A DNA stretch of 64,000 bases, from positions 72,090,748 to 72,154,747 of the forward strand of contig CM038038.1 in the NCBI GenBank assembly GCA_021397845.1, in the 5' to 3' direction. Positions 20,811 to 32,870 of the stretch are shown here, piece after piece. The notes beneath the pieces are model-generated. The model had not been told where the DNA came from, searched no databases, and was given only the letters and a program-made list of their open reading frames with translations. The position numbers were made by a program, and so were the translations under genes. This stretch comes from Areca catechu. Its lineage: Eukaryota > Streptophyta > Magnoliopsida > Arecales > Arecaceae. Position 1 is the first letter of the stretch. Each line of letters begins with the position of its first letter.

Positions 20811-22741
20811 ATGGCACCAAAGAGGGCAGTTGGGAAGAAATCGAGATGGGATACAGAAGCTACTCCGTAAGAAAGGAGAACAAAGTTTTGAGAAGATGGT
20901 GCTTCCCGAGTTCCACCACAGTCTGAGGAAGAACCAAGCCCAGTTTATCCAAGCCACCAGATTTCCTTAGGTATGAGACCTATTACTACTGGAAGAAGGA
21001 TTTTGTTCGAATACTTAAAGGAAATAGGTTTTGTCATTGAAGATTTCATTGAGAATCAAGGGTGGAAAAATATGTGTTCCTTGGATATTAAAACTTACCC
21101 AAACCTAGTCAGAACCTTCTATGAAAATTTAAGGTTTGGAGAGAACTTTATTGAATCATTTGTTAAGGAAAAAAGAATTATTATATCTGCAGAAATCCTT
21201 GGTAATGTTTTAGAAATGCCATTTGAGGGCATTGAGTACTTGGTCCTAAAAGACAGAACTAAAGCTTTGCAAATAGTACTGGAAAGGACTGAAGTAGATG
21301 AAATTGGAATTCTCAAAACCAGCACATTGTCAATTGAAATGAGAATTCTTCACAGTTTTATCAGTAGGATATTTTTACCTAGAACTGGCCGCTTTGATTG
21401 GGTAAGTGAGCGTGACCTTTGCTTCATGGAATTGCTAATAAATGGGAACAAGATTAACCTGCCTGCTATCATGTTAAGTCAAATGAAAGAGGCAATGAGA
21501 AAGGTTAAGGCATGTTTGCCTTACGGAATTGTCCTCACACTTTTCTTCCAAGGTGCTAACATTGACTTATCAGGAGAAGATATCAAGACCCTCCTTCATA
21601 TCAATACTTATACAGCCAAAACTCTTCAAAGGATGGGTTATTTATTATCTAAAAGAACTTGGAAAAAAAATTCTGATGCTCCAATGGTTGAAGAAATAGA
21701 GGAAATACAAGAGTAAGCTAAAATGGAGACTGGTGAAGGCACTTCAATGTAAATTCCAGAGTCACAGCCACAGCTAGGGTCTCCAGTCCATATAGACTTT
21801 GATGCTTTATTTCCAGATGTTTTAGTGCCTAATATGCCCCCTAGCACACCTATCTACACTCAGGCCACCATTGATATTCCTAGTCATAGTCATGGTTTTC
21901 CTGCTCCTATTATGGATACATCCATATTACAAAATTTCATTGGATAATAGTTAGGCAACTTGACTGAAACTATTAATTCCTCAATGTCTACTATGTTTAG
22001 AGAACTTCGACAATCTATTAATAAGAGACTCAATCAGTTTGGGGGATAGATAGATTATCTGAAAAGCAGAATTGACAACCTTGAAACCTCCAAGACTATA
22101 GCACATGCAACTGAGACAGATTTGCAACCTATTGTTCAATTGATCACTTGAAGTTCTGAAAAAATTGAGAAATTTGTTACTCAAGTACTTGAAGCTTATA
22201 GAGTTGAGATGGATAATTTAAGAATAAGAATGGGCTCAGTAGAACAAGCAAAGAAAATGGAAAAGGACTACATTAGAGGTATTGGAATTATAAGAGCTGA
22301 GCTCGGGAGACTCAGAGGTTCAGTTGAAGCCTTTGCAAATGTCCAAGCTTCGAAAATTCTTTCATTGCAAAAGGAAATTGCTGATATAAAGTCTCCATGG
22401 AAAAATTGGCTACTTCCAAGAATACCAAGAAAATTGAAACTGAATTGAAGACTATCAACAACTTTTTATGGAAGCTAATGACCAAAGTTGAAGACATTTA
22501 ATCTGCTCAAAGTGTACCTCCTCCAACACCAATAGATCCCACTAGACCTAGGCCTCAATCATCTTCTTTTGCTGGTCAGTCTGTTCATCCCAGACAACCA
22601 GGTCCTCACATTAGGGCACAGGGATCCTATCCTATTCCACCATCTCATATCATAGATGCTGACCCAATTGCCTCTCTACCTCCAAGCATTCAAATTTCAG
22701 GTCAACCTCCAAACCCTAGAGTAAACATAGACAGTGACTAA
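20811..22741 (+). pseudogene. Extra ORF after pol: Transposase_32-like plus coiled coil
   Basis: The Met codon at 20811 opens MAPKRAVGKKSRWDTEA; the same frame, after two stops, gives a 248-codon open stretch (20973-21716). This reads like the 'putative plant transposon protein' domain: LVRTFYENLRF, VKEKRIIISAEILGNVLEMP, MRILHSFISRIFLPRTGR, DLCFMELLINGNKINL, LPYGIVLTLFFQGANIDLSGE. A Pro/Ser-rich linker, a coiled-coil region (about 21960-22500) and a Pro-rich end (22505-22738) follow, with stop TAA at 22739. There are five or more stops and one frameshift near 22395. It has the position of the env-like ORF of Sire elements but no signal peptide or membrane segment that I see. Family assignment is from remembered motifs, not a search. 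Confidence 0.65.
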
Positions 22742-23378
22742 ATGTATTTTCCTTTATTTTGTACTTTGTATTGAACATCTTGAAATGAAATGAAAGTACA
22801 AATTTTGTCTCTTGAATTGTTTATGATTATACATACATTGACTGATTTTTAATTAGAATATCAAGTTGAATATGAGAAAGTGAGATTATCTCAAACAAAT
22901 TTTAAATACTTTCTCATTCTATTTTAAAATTTGAGCTTCACTCTCAATTCACCTTTTTGATTGATTGACAAAAAGGGAGAGAGTTATGAAATTATTGCAT
23001 AAAAAGGATAAAATGTGTTCATGTTTGTATATTTGCTCTGATACATAAAGATATAAAGATTGAATTGAATATATTTGTTCTAATACACTATATACCTTGA
23101 CTCTTTTAAGATATGATATACAATATTTCAAGCTCTGATATTTAACAAGCTTCTATTAGAAACTGTTGAGCTTTGAAGTATGAAATTGCATAGAAAATGT
23201 GTCAAAACATGGAATACTTATTGAGGGGGAGACTACCTCTCATTGCCCTAATTCTCCTTCCATTGTTTGGCACTAATTGAAGTTTTTTTTTACTTGTTTA
23301 TATATTCTTGCAAATACAGTTATACAAGTAATTTTAAAGTTTTATCTTGCTTTTTCATGCCCAGTGTTTTGTCATCAT
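22742..23378 (+). other. 3' untranslated region of Copia-2
   Basis: AT-rich, without open frames of note, between the extra ORF and the purine tract. Confidence 0.7.
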
Positions 23379-23393
23379 AAAAAAGGGGGAGAT
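23379..23393 (+). other. Polypurine tract of Copia-2
   Basis: AAAAAAGGGGGAGAT lies directly before the 3' LTR; this is the plus-strand primer. Confidence 0.85.
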
Positions 23394-25147
23394 TGCTGAC
23401 CCCATAAGTAATTTTGATGATAACCAAACATTGGAGCATGTACATTTATTTCTAACAACTCTTCAAGTGTTTTACAAGTTTTTGTAGGATGAGTTAATTA
23501 TTCAAATTTCAACTCCTAAACCTTTGTTTCTTGTTTGAGTTGTATTGTAATGTGTTTCTGTAAAGAAGAACCCAATGAAAAAGCTAAGAAAAATTATGTA
23601 AAAAGGGTTACTTCTGTGTATGTGTTCCTTAAAAATTATTTTGAGTTGGTATGCTTGAAAAATGTAAGAGAGTTGGTGAGAGTTTTTCTTTGAGTTCAAT
23701 TATAAAAATCCTGAAGAAGATACTCGAGCCGACCCAACATGTTGAAGAGCCGACTCTACTTCAGGCATGTAACAAGGATTCTAGTATGCAGCAATCCAAG
23801 CTGACTTGGAAGGTAACCAAGCCAACTCCAGTGAATTCAAGTCGACTAGAATATATCCGAGCCGACTCCTCCAGAGTCCAATTTTTGAAGATTTCTGAGA
23901 ACAGCTAGGCAAGCAGACCCGAACCAGAAAGAACCAACTCTGCCAGACCTAATTTTGAAGACCTGAGAAAGCGGGCCGACCCAAACTGCATCGAGCCGAC
24001 TCTTCCAGAGTGATGATTTTAGAACCTGATAAGAAGAGCCGACTTCTCGATTTCAAGATTTTCAAAGATATAAGTTCGAGCCGACCCGAGCTATAAAGAG
24101 CCGACTCGTCCAGAGTGAAGTTTTGTGCCCTGAGACAAAGAGCCGACTATACTGAAGATTTGGCGACTCGACATATCGACTCGAAGGATCCAAGCCAACT
24201 CGAAGGAATCCAAGCTGAGTCGAACATCACTTTCAGGTATCCAACGGCTAGTTCCATAATTTATTTTTGAATGCCAAAAAGTGCTCCAATGATCACAAAT
24301 CACTTTCCAATAGTCTACAACAGCTAGAATTGCCTTGAAGTGATGGAAGACCTTATAATTGAAGGATTTGAACTTCCTTAAAGCAATAACTAGAAAAGTA
24401 ATTCAAAGTTTTGAGAGCTACATTGAATATCCTACCTACCAAAAAGAAAGAGTGCACAAGAGCATTCAAGCAAGCCTTCAAGTCTTCACCAACTCTGATC
24501 TAAAGCTTGAAGAAATTTTGGAAGAAGCCACTGAAGTAATTAAAGCTCATTCAAGCTCATTCAAGTGGACTTCTATCAAGCTACACCGGCAATTATCCAA
24601 CAAATTGAGTTTGTCATTTTTGTTATATTTATTTCAATTCATTTTATTGAATTGTTGTGTTATTGGTGAGCCCGGTTGAAAAACCAAATAGGTTCTTGGT
24701 GAGCCTTGATAAAAATCAAGTGTTAGGTTCTTAGTGATCCTGGTAAAACCAAGTTAGGTTCTTGGTGATCCTGTAAAAACCAAGTTAGGTTTCTTTGGTG
24801 AGCCTGTTCAAAATCAAAGGTTGTTGGGTTTTCTTTGGTGATCCCTTTAAAACCAAAGTGTAAAGGTTTAGGATTGTGATCCTGTAAAACAATCCAACTG
24901 TATTTTGGTGTGAATATAGTAGAAATCCCAAGTGGTATCTTGGATAGTGGACGTAGGAGCTGAATTACTCCGAACCACTATAAACCTTGTGTGTTTGTAT
25001 TGTGATTCTCTGATTTCCTTTAGCTTCTACATTTGGTTCTTAGTCTCAACATACAACACTTTGAAAAGGAATTTTAATTGCACATTATCTATGTTAAATT
25101 TTTAAATTCCCAATTCACCCCCCTCTTAGGTAGCCACCTGGGCAATA
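23394..25147 (+). repeat. 3' LTR of Copia-2 (1754 bp)
   Basis: It begins TGCTGACCCCATAAG and ends GGGCAATA, where the expected CA has become TA. It aligns with 13730-15498 throughout and holds the same hairpin array (24661-24890). Confidence 0.9.
23726..24146 (+). promoter_or_regulatory. Cluster of RCCGAC motifs, 3' LTR
   Basis: Nine exact GCCGAC hexamers on the plus strand, mostly GAGCCGAC, between about 23727 and 24146. The cluster surrounds the same CTATAAAG as in the 5' LTR. More copies are intact here than in the 5' LTR. Confidence 0.6.
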
Positions 25148-26372
25148 TAAGAAGACATGGATCAACCTCCCACTGACCACATCAGTTAGCAAGGAGGGTT
25201 ACACATAACTAATGATCCATGGGCACCTAAAATCAGTCAAGATTGATTAACCTTGGATGACATGGGTTAACACGAGTCAATGAGCAATCCAATCAATTCT
25301 GATCGACCACATTGGCCAGGTAAATGAGATCATGGATTGGGTTCCACAATTAACCGTCTTGCCTTAAACACTAGCCGAGTTGACTAGGTAAGAGGTAGTC
25401 CCAAAGAATCAAGATCAAATTGCCAAACTTACCTTGGACACCAATTGGTTCATCAAACTCGATTAGACTATCTTAAAGACTCGGGTTGATCACTGAGGCA
25501 CAAATTAGGTCCATTTAAAGAAGAAATTTTAACTCAACATTTGATTAGATTAGTTCTCTTTTTAGTCCAATGCATCTAAACTTACGTCTAACCCAATTAA
25601 TGACCTAATAGAAGCTAACCCATGACAATTAAGGCTTATTGAAAAGACTTAAATTCATTGAATCATATTCCTAGAGTTCTTTGTCATTCAAGATAACTTA
25701 ATTCTTAATTAAGTTCAATAGCCTTAATGAATCGAAATAATTTCAATTAATAATGTAAAATAATTTTATAATGAATCAAAATTTGAATTCACTATTTTTT
25801 AGCATTCTCATGTCAAGTATCGACTCACCAAGGGCAAGTGTCAACACTAGGTGTCGACACTTGGGTCGACTCATGGCATGAGATGGGAAGAAAATAGAAC
25901 ACCATGTTTTTTGGCAAGCGCTCATGAGTCGACACCTTCAAGGCAAAGTGTCAACTCAAGAGCCCAAGTGTCAACATTTCCTGGTCAAGTGTCGACTCTT
26001 CAGCCTTCATAAGTCGACTCAAGTGTTAACTCAAGGCCTGTCATAGGGCAAAAGTTTCTTTAAACTTTTAATCAAAACTGATCAAAACAAAACTCTTAAA
26101 TCTCATCTAAATTTGTTTTATGATCATAACAATCTAGATTTGATTAAAATACTTTTAATCCACATTCTCTTTACCTTTCTTCTTCATGAGTCAAATCATA
26201 AGCGGCACCCCTACACGCCATAGGAGATCCCATTGAATGAAAAGAGAGGGTCTTGTAGCCCTACTTCTCTTCTATGACCGGATGGTCATGGTGACACACT
26301 CAATCCAAGTACTTTGAAAGAGAAATCTATAATGTTAAAGCATGCTAGCATTATTATACTACGAACAACCTG
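25148..26372 (-). other. Copia-1 leader, LTR-proximal part
   Basis: This continues the leader from 13729 after the Copia-2 insertion. It is non-coding, with repeated words (GGTTGATCA, CACCAATTGG) that also occur at 34900-35090 beside the old Copia, so the two elements share a leader type. Nothing coding is seen. Confidence 0.7.
25806..26035. repeat. Cluster of GTCGAC / AAGTGTCRAC motifs
   Basis: About ten copies of (A)GTCGACTC or AAGTGTC(G/A)AC occur within 230 bases, in both orientations, including GGTGTCGACACTTGGGTCGA. They share the half-site of the palindrome in the LTR at 8087. Confidence 0.65.
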
Positions 26373-26384
26373 GCTCCGATACCA
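26373..26384 (-). other. Primer-binding site of Copia-1
   Basis: The minus strand reads TGGTATCGGAGC, one base from the initiator-Met tRNA complement. It is one base inside the 5' LTR. Confidence 0.85.
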
Positions 26385-26385
26385 A

Positions 26386-28004
26386 TGAAGGTGAAAGAAA
26401 AATGCAGGCGAGCATGCACGGCAAAAAGATATTTTAAAACTATTTTAAAATAAAATCAGTGGAAGACTTGGTAGATCGATCAAAATGATCTACCAAACTG
26501 CCTGCAATAGGACCTAGTATGATAATGTAGCATGCAATAAACATCATAAGCAAGAAAAGAACCAAAGTTATAAAGATACATTACCGTTATACCTTTGAAG
26601 GATGTTATGGAAAAAGCCCTCGAGCCACACATGTGTCTGGCCTCTACGGGTAGTTCATGCCAGGGCTCGACTCTAATTAACTTTCTCGGAGTGCTAGCTG
26701 CTTAGGATCCTTTAGATCGATCTTTTTCTTCTCGGAAGACGAGGAGGAGAGGTGGAACCCTTTCAACTAGCTCTTTTTCCAAGACCTAGCTTGAGTGCTA
26801 GGTATTGACACACCCAATACCCTAGTCCTCATATGCCCCTTTTCTCTTCCCTCTCAGAATCTCAGCAGCAAGGAAACTCTTCAACATGAAAATGGTTTCA
26901 TTCAGCTTGGTAGCCCTAAAATAACCCTTATTTATAAAGGCAGCCATGAGAGGGAGAATGAGGAAGGAGTGATGGGGAAGAAGGTTGAGGGCTATACCAA
27001 ATAGGTTCCAAGCTTAGATGGCAAAAATGACCATCATTCTATGAAAGCTTAGAGCCAAAATCAGCCATATTTTGAAATTCGAATTCAAAATTCAAAGTTA
27101 AAACCTTTCCAAAAATCTTTCCAGAATTTTTGTTCATCACGGCCAAGTGTCAACACTTGCAAGTATTCACACTTGGAACATGGTCAATCATATTGACCTC
27201 CAATGATGACAAACGATTCTCAATCATCATCAGCCTTTAGATTAGATAGAAACTCCTATGGTGTGTGACCCCATAGGTTCGAACACTAAGCCGGTAGCAC
27301 TAGATCACTTCCAGTTCCAGACAAAGTCCTCATCTAGCAATGATACCCGATATCCAGATAGGTCAAAGATTGCATAGCAATATTCTAGAACCTTTAGCAT
27401 ATAGTTATCACATAATTCATCCCTTTGACCTCATAATGCTTAGGATGACCTAGGGTTCGATTGTCAACTCTAATTTGGTTCAACCAGATCATGTCTCAAC
27501 TTTATAAGTTATGTGACTCCTCACAAGAATATCCTGGTCAAGGTTTTGCTAAATTGAAACACTACAAGTCATTCACTCCAAACTATTTGGAGAAGACAAT
27601 TCCATCTTGATCCACCACCGCTCTATAAGTACTTGACTGTACTCATAAACCTTTCATCACTGGATTAGAAATCTAAGGAGCTCAGCACCAAAGTACAGTG
27701 AGTTGCTTGCAAGCTACCATGGTGACCTCAGGTCTAAGAGACACATATACCCATATCCCTTTGCGAGCAACCCTTTGGCAGAAGGAAGCTCCGTAGATGG
27801 TCACATTCAGTGAGATATCACACATTTCACTTGTACGTCACATCAGTGTCACCACACTCCTTGGTCAAGAGGACAATCAACCAATGTAAGATAAAATAAC
27901 CTATACTTGATATATCGTCATCCCATAATAATGTATCCTTTGGTATTGAACCAGTTTAAGAACAACTTGATATATCCTATCTATGTCAAATATAATATAG
28001 TTTT
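26386..28004 (-). repeat. 5' LTR of Copia-1, first part
   Basis: It matches 7328-8946. It is interrupted at 28004 by element N and resumes at 31457. Confidence 0.92.
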
Positions 28005-29173
28005 TGTAGGGTTTTGAGTGGTGCTCCCAAGCCTTGAAGAGACTTGGAAGTCCATGGCAAGGATGCTGGAGGCAATCGCTGGAGCTTGGGGGCATGTTCC
28101 AAGTAGAATCCTGAAGGTATTCCAAGGATACTCTAAGTTTGAGTGTTTTCTTATGTGACTTAGGGAAAAATTTTTTGAGAGATTGTAACATAACCCAATT
28201 AGGTTATGGGGTTGGGTCCAGGTTTGATAAATTAGTTAGGAGGTTAGCTTAGTTGGTTAGATGGTTAGGTGGTTGGTTGGTTAGCTCAACCACCCAGGAT
28301 CCTAACTGAATTGGTTGGTTGTAACCAATTGGAAGCCTAACTACCTAGGGAGTTCTAACCAATTTGTTATTGACCCAAGAATCTAAGTTCTAATCATCTA
28401 TGTGATTGAGTTCTAACAAACCAAGAAGTGGTTGAGCCCAAGAATTCAAGAAGGTGTCAAGACATCCAAGACCAAGAGGATTTCACAGTCCACTCTATTT
28501 AAGAAATGGGTCATGTGATGGAAAATGTGGACTCCAATTTGCATGAAGAAAGAAGGCCATGGGGGAGCGTCCCCTCTCTGGGGGGCATCCATGGTTTGAG
28601 GCTTGTGACTGTGGGGCTTGGCTCACGATCCAAGAGGAGCATACAAGGATTCCTCATGGTCATGAGGAAGACCTTGAGGGGGAGGACTTGATGATACCCT
28701 TGGAGGCATGCATCGTTGAAAGACCTCCTGGGTTTCAAGGAGGCCATGGTGATGAGCTGCAGAGAGGTGCACATGAGGGAGATATCACGTGGAGGACTTG
28801 GTACCGTGGAATGTTCCACGGGACTTTGGAGAAGGGTCGCATGTTAAGGTATTGTCCATGCATGGCATACGTGGATTCTTGGGGTGTGAGGCCTGCAAGA
28901 GAGAAGACGTGCGGGACAGCAAGAAGCTTTTGGGGTTTCAGAAGGGGTGCTATCGAGTGTTATCTTGTTTGTTGTAATAAGGTTCTTCACCAAAGGAATA
29001 AAGCAATCTCGCTTTTTCTCCTATATTTATATCTCCATTGTTACATGATATTGAATCCAAGAATAGGTTGTTAGACTGTATCCTTCCACATTGCTTCTAC
29101 TGCATCCGCTACATATAGGCACTGGTCCTGAATCTCCCAACAAGTAGGATCAATACCATGGATTATCCCAACA
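28005..29173 (+). repeat. 5' LTR of N (1169 bp)
   Basis: It begins TGTAGGGTTTTGAGTGG and ends TATCCCAACA. A TATA-like CTATTTAAG lies near 28494-28502 and AATAAA at about 28999-29004. A simple run of GGTTAG/GGTTGG lies at 28240-28330. The 171-codon frame 28559-29074 lies wholly within this LTR and is not a gene. Confidence 0.85.
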
Positions 29174-29175
29174 AC

Positions 29176-29187
29176 TGGTATCAGAGC
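29176..29187 (+). other. Primer-binding site of N
   Basis: TGGTATCAGAGC, a perfect match to the initiator-Met tRNA complement, two bases after the LTR. Confidence 0.92.
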
Positions 29188-30292
29188 TTGATTTGAGCCA
29201 TTGTTGAGTGGAAGCATAGTGATTTTAGAGCCACTGGTTTGAAGGTAGAAGAGGAGGATTCAAGGAGTGTATCAAGGTAGGTGGAGTTGTACGTGGGTAT
29301 GGTATCCCGCATGGATGGAGAAAAGAAAAGCCTGGATTTCTCAAGTTCACCTAAGTACATAACGAGATGATGCCATTGGTAGCTCAGGGAGATAGGAGAT
29401 AGTCTCAGGAAGCGTCGAGGGTATCGGACAGTCGAGAGTATCCCGGTATGGTGGCATTGGCCTAGGGATAGAAACTGGAGCTGATGGAGAAGGCAGCTCA
29501 GGGAGACCGGGGATAGGTCTCAAGAAGTGCCATGACATCATACAGCTGGGAGATAAGCTGAGACATGATACAGCAGCCAAGTGGAGATAGTTGATGGGTT
29601 CAGTCACTGGGTTAGCAGAAGAGTTGGATGAGCTCTTGGTTTTGGAGGACCCTGCGGGGTTGCAGTGTATCCAAAATGTCTCGGAGAGGTCTGCGGTGTG
29701 CGAAGGGTCCGAGGAGGCAGCGATGGTGTTCGAGGTGCAGCGACAGGCTCAGCAAGGTAGCCTTGAGTGGCTAGCCTTGGGGTTTCTTTTTGTGGCTTCA
29801 GTTGGACTTCAGTCTTAGGTGGAGCACTGATGAGAGGTGACTTCATGGGTGGAGCAGGATTCGACATGAGTTCAGATCGAGAGGTGCAAGAATATTGGCC
29901 AAGTCCTAGCACAAGCACCAGAGGTGCACTTAGCCAGGTGGAGCAGAGTTTGAAAAGATTAGCATGGCTCTGTGGAGATGGTGTCAAGTAGAGCTCCAGT
30001 TACAGTGAGTGCCGGTTCAGGTTCACTGTGTTCTCTCAAGGGAAGTTCAAGGAAAAGTCTGATGCAGCTGCCAGGTTGAAGGAAGGCTACAATCGTGGTG
30101 CAAGGATACAAACAAGGATCTTCAGCCATGGAGCCGATCATCCCAAAGGCCTCCAAGGGCATGTAGCAGCTGAAGAGTGTTGGCAGAGGCAAGGAGGTCT
30201 GCATAAGAGGCTGTAAGGACATGCTGTTACAGCGGGGTTATGCAGGAGGACATTGCCAGGTTTGCCAAGGCTTGGGGCACCAAGATAGAGAT
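29188..30292 (+). other. Internal region of N, no recognised gene
   Basis: About 1.1 kb, G-rich on the plus strand. The longest frames are about 75-127 codons, overlap on both strands and look like nothing known. It probably carries packaging signals only. No clear purine tract precedes the 3' LTR (the last bases are CACCAAGATAGAGAT). Confidence 0.7.
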
Positions 30293-31456
30293 TGTAGGGT
30301 TTTGCATGGTGCTCCCAAGCCTTAGAGAGACTTGGAAGGCCATGGTAGGGATGCTGGAGGCAATCCCTGGAGCTTGGGGGCATGTCCCAAGCGGATTCCT
30401 TGAGATGTTCCAAAGATGCTTTAAGTTTGACTATTTTTTCATGTGACTTAGGAGGGAGTTTTTTTGAGAGATTGTAACATAACCCAATTGGGTTATAGGG
30501 TTGGGTCCAGGTTTGTTAAATTGGTTATGAGGTTAGCTTAGTTGGTTAGATGGTTAGGTGGTTGGTTAGCCCAACCACCCAGGATCCTAACCAAATTGGT
30601 TGGTTATAATCAATTGGAAGCCTAACAACCTAGAAAGTTCTAACTAGTTTATTATTGGCCCAAGAATCTAAGTCCTAATCACCCATGTAATTGATTCCTA
30701 ACAAACCAAGAAGTAGTTGAGCCCAAGAATTCAAGGAGTCAAGATGCCCAAGACCAAGAGGATTTCACCGCCCACTCTATTTAAGAAATGGGGCATGCAA
30801 TTGGAAAGGTGGACTCCAGTTTGCATGAAGAAAGAAGGCCATGGGGGGAGCGCTTCCCCTCTGCGGGGGCATCCACGGTTTGAGACTTTTGACCGTGAAG
30901 CTTGGCTCATGGTCTAAGAAGAGGATGCAAGGATTCCTCATGGTCATGAGGAAGACCGTGAGGGGGAAGACTTGAGGATGCCCTTGGGACCATGGACCAT
31001 GGAGAGATCTCCTGGGTTTCAAGGAGGCCATGGTGATGGGCTGCAGAGAGGCACACATGAGGGAGATATCACATGGAGGCCTTGGTGCCATGAGATGTTC
31101 CATGAGACTTTGGAGAAGGGATGCACGTTGAGGTATTGTCCGTGAATGGCATACATGGGTTCTTAGGGCATGAGGCCTGCAAGAGAAAAGATGTGCGAGA
31201 TAGCAAGAAGCTTCTGGGGTTTCAGAAGAGGTGCTGTCGAGTGTTGTCTTGTTTGTTGTAACAAGGTTCTTCTCCAAAGGAATAAAGCAATCTCTCTTTT
31301 TCTCCTACATTTATATCTTCATTGTTGCATGATATTGAATCCAAGAATAGGTTGTTGGACTGTATCCTTCCACGTTGCTTTTGTTGCATGCGCTGTGTAT
31401 ATGTGCTGGTCCGAATCTTCCAACAAGTGGGATCAGTGCCTCAAATTCTTCCAACA
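30293..31456 (+). repeat. 3' LTR of N (1164 bp)
   Basis: It aligns with 28005-29173 and ends TTCTTCCAACA. Differences from the 5' LTR are scattered throughout, so the insertion is not recent. Confidence 0.85.
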
Positions 31457-31615
31457 ATTCTAAAGACTCCATCATATAAGAGTTCTTTTCAAGAAAATGC
31501 ACATGTAATGAACAGCCAAAAGAATAACTTTTATTCATTAAAAATTCATATACAATTACAAAATATCATAACATCTACAACCTTGATGATTGGCTTTGGG
31601 ACACAATTCCCAACA
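31457..31615 (-). repeat. 5' LTR of Copia-1, last part
   Basis: It matches 8930-9087 and ends ATTCCCAACA, followed by the TSD copy TTTAC at 31616-31620. Confidence 0.92.
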
Positions 31616-32870
31616 TTTACACCCAATGGATATTATGCTTCTGGTGTATCTATTAAGGACCAGACCTGGTTTGAATACATTGAGTCAAGTTTTGACTTCA
31701 TAGCACTCAATCATTTCTTGGAGTCGATGGCTGACATCATCTCATCATAAATTTTAGGATCAATTATTTGATCTTTATCTTCTACAAGAAATATTTTCTT
31801 TATGTCATCTATAAGTATCCTAAGAACCTTTCAGGAGGACGGGAGACCCTACTAGACCTACAAGGTGGTAGAGCAACTATATCTACTGGTTTATTAGGTT
31901 TAACTTAATCTCTAGCTGGCTGCTCTTTCGAGACTTTCTTATCGAATTTTATTAACCTCCCACTACCACTATCCTGAATAAATTATTTCTTTAGGAAAGT
32001 GGCATGGTAGCTCATAATTACATTATGATCTTTTAGGAAGTAAAAGTAGCGTCCTATAGATTCCTTAGGATATCCTATGAAGCAAACTTTCATAGTTCTG
32101 GACTCTAATTTGTCTGCCATTAGTCTCTTGACATAAGATAGACATCTTCAAATCATGAAATAGCCAAGACTTAGTTTCTTACCATGCCACATTTCATATA
32201 AAATGGTTGGAATGAACTTAGAGGGAACCCTATTTAAAATTTAAATTGAAGTTTACAGAGTATGTCTCCAAAGAAACATAGGTAAGTAAGTGAATCTTGT
32301 CATGGATCGAACCATATCTAATAAGATCCTATTTCTCTTTTTAGATACCCCATTGAGTTGAGGCATACTAGGAGGAGTCTATTATGAGACCATGCCATTA
32401 TCCTTGAGATAATCCTGAAATTTTTTCTAAGATATTCACTTCCCTGATCCGATTGGAGAACCTTAAGGAATTTTCCTATTTGCCTTTTTACTTCATGTCT
32501 GAACTCTTTGAATTTTTCAAAAGCTTTAAACTTGTGTTTCATAAGAAATACATACCCATACCATGAATAATTATTGATAAAGGTTATGAAATATTGAAAA
32601 CCATCCCTGGCTGGTACATCAAATGGTCCACACACATCAGTGTGCACTAGGACAAGTAACTTAGTGGGCCTCTCTCCATGACCCATAAAGGTTAACTTGG
32701 TCATTTTTTTCTTAAAGACATGATTTACAAATTCGATAAGAATCATAATTAATTGAGTCGAGGATTTCATCCTATTCTAGTTTGTTAATCTTGTCTTCTT
32801 CAATGTCACCAAGCCTATGGTGCCACATACACTTTTGGTTTATATCATCTCTATGTCATTTGTATTCTAT
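31616..32870 (-). pseudogene. Old Copia: integrase and start of RT
   Basis: Sense reading from about 32870: integrase zinc region (decayed), core 32770-32318 with LVLVHTDVCGPFDVPARDG (first Asp), FITFINNYSWYGYVFLMKHK and LQSDQGSEY (second Asp). The C-terminal part follows (32310-31850) with WHGKKLSLGYF and FIGYPKESIGRYFYF. Toward 31616 the RT begins and continues at 7327 beyond Copia-1. Frameshifts and stops are frequent. In the live element integrase would insert the cDNA; here it is a fossil split by Copia-1. Confidence 0.82.

Larger units (their letters stand above)
13730..25147 (+). mobile_element. Copia-2: Sire-like Copia with an extra ORF
   Basis: LTRs lie at 13730-15498 and 23394-25147, about nine bases in ten alike. 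The flanking five-mers are TGAGA (13725-13729) and TAAGA (25148-25152), one base different. The order is PBS, long gag with coiled coil and zinc knuckle, protease, integrase, RT, RNase H, an extra ORF (20811-22741), purine tract and 3' LTR. Long gag plus an ORF after pol is the plan of the Sire (Maximus) lineage. It has many stops, an altered protease active site (DNG) and an altered RT box (YVDV), so it is inactive. It lies in the Copia-1 leader. Confidence 0.92.
28005..31456 (+). mobile_element. N: non-autonomous LTR retrotransposon
   Basis: Two LTRs of about 1.17 kb (28005-29173 and 30293-31456) frame 1.1 kb of internal DNA with a perfect primer site. No gag or pol domain is present. The flanks are GTTTT (28000-28004) and ATTCT (31457-31461), each one change from GTTCT, which the intact Copia-1 LTR has at this place. 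It lies inside the Copia-1 5' LTR, so it inserted after Copia-1. It needs proteins from another element. Tips TG...CA and the LTR end CCAACA look Copia-like. Confidence 0.85.
7328..31615 (-). mobile_element. Copia-1: Ty1/Copia element with two nested insertions
   Basis: LTRs lie at 7328-9087 and 26386-31615. The whole is flanked by TTTAC at 7323-7327 and 31616-31620. In sense, the order from the right is 5' LTR, primer site, leader, gag, protease, integrase, RT, RNase H, purine tract, 3' LTR; integrase before RT defines Copia. Removing the Sire-like insertion (13730-25147) and element N (28005-31456) leaves about 9.4 kb. All coding parts carry stops or frameshifts, so it is not autonomous now. 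It lies in the RT gene of an older Copia. Confidence 0.93.

Noticed and set aside
20811..22741. Env glycoprotein in the Sire-like element
   Set aside because: No signal peptide or membrane segment seen; motifs fit a plant transposon protein domain better.
28559..29074. 171-codon plus-strand frame
   Set aside because: Lies wholly inside the 5' LTR of N; the matching 3' LTR position is interrupted, and no domain is recognisable.
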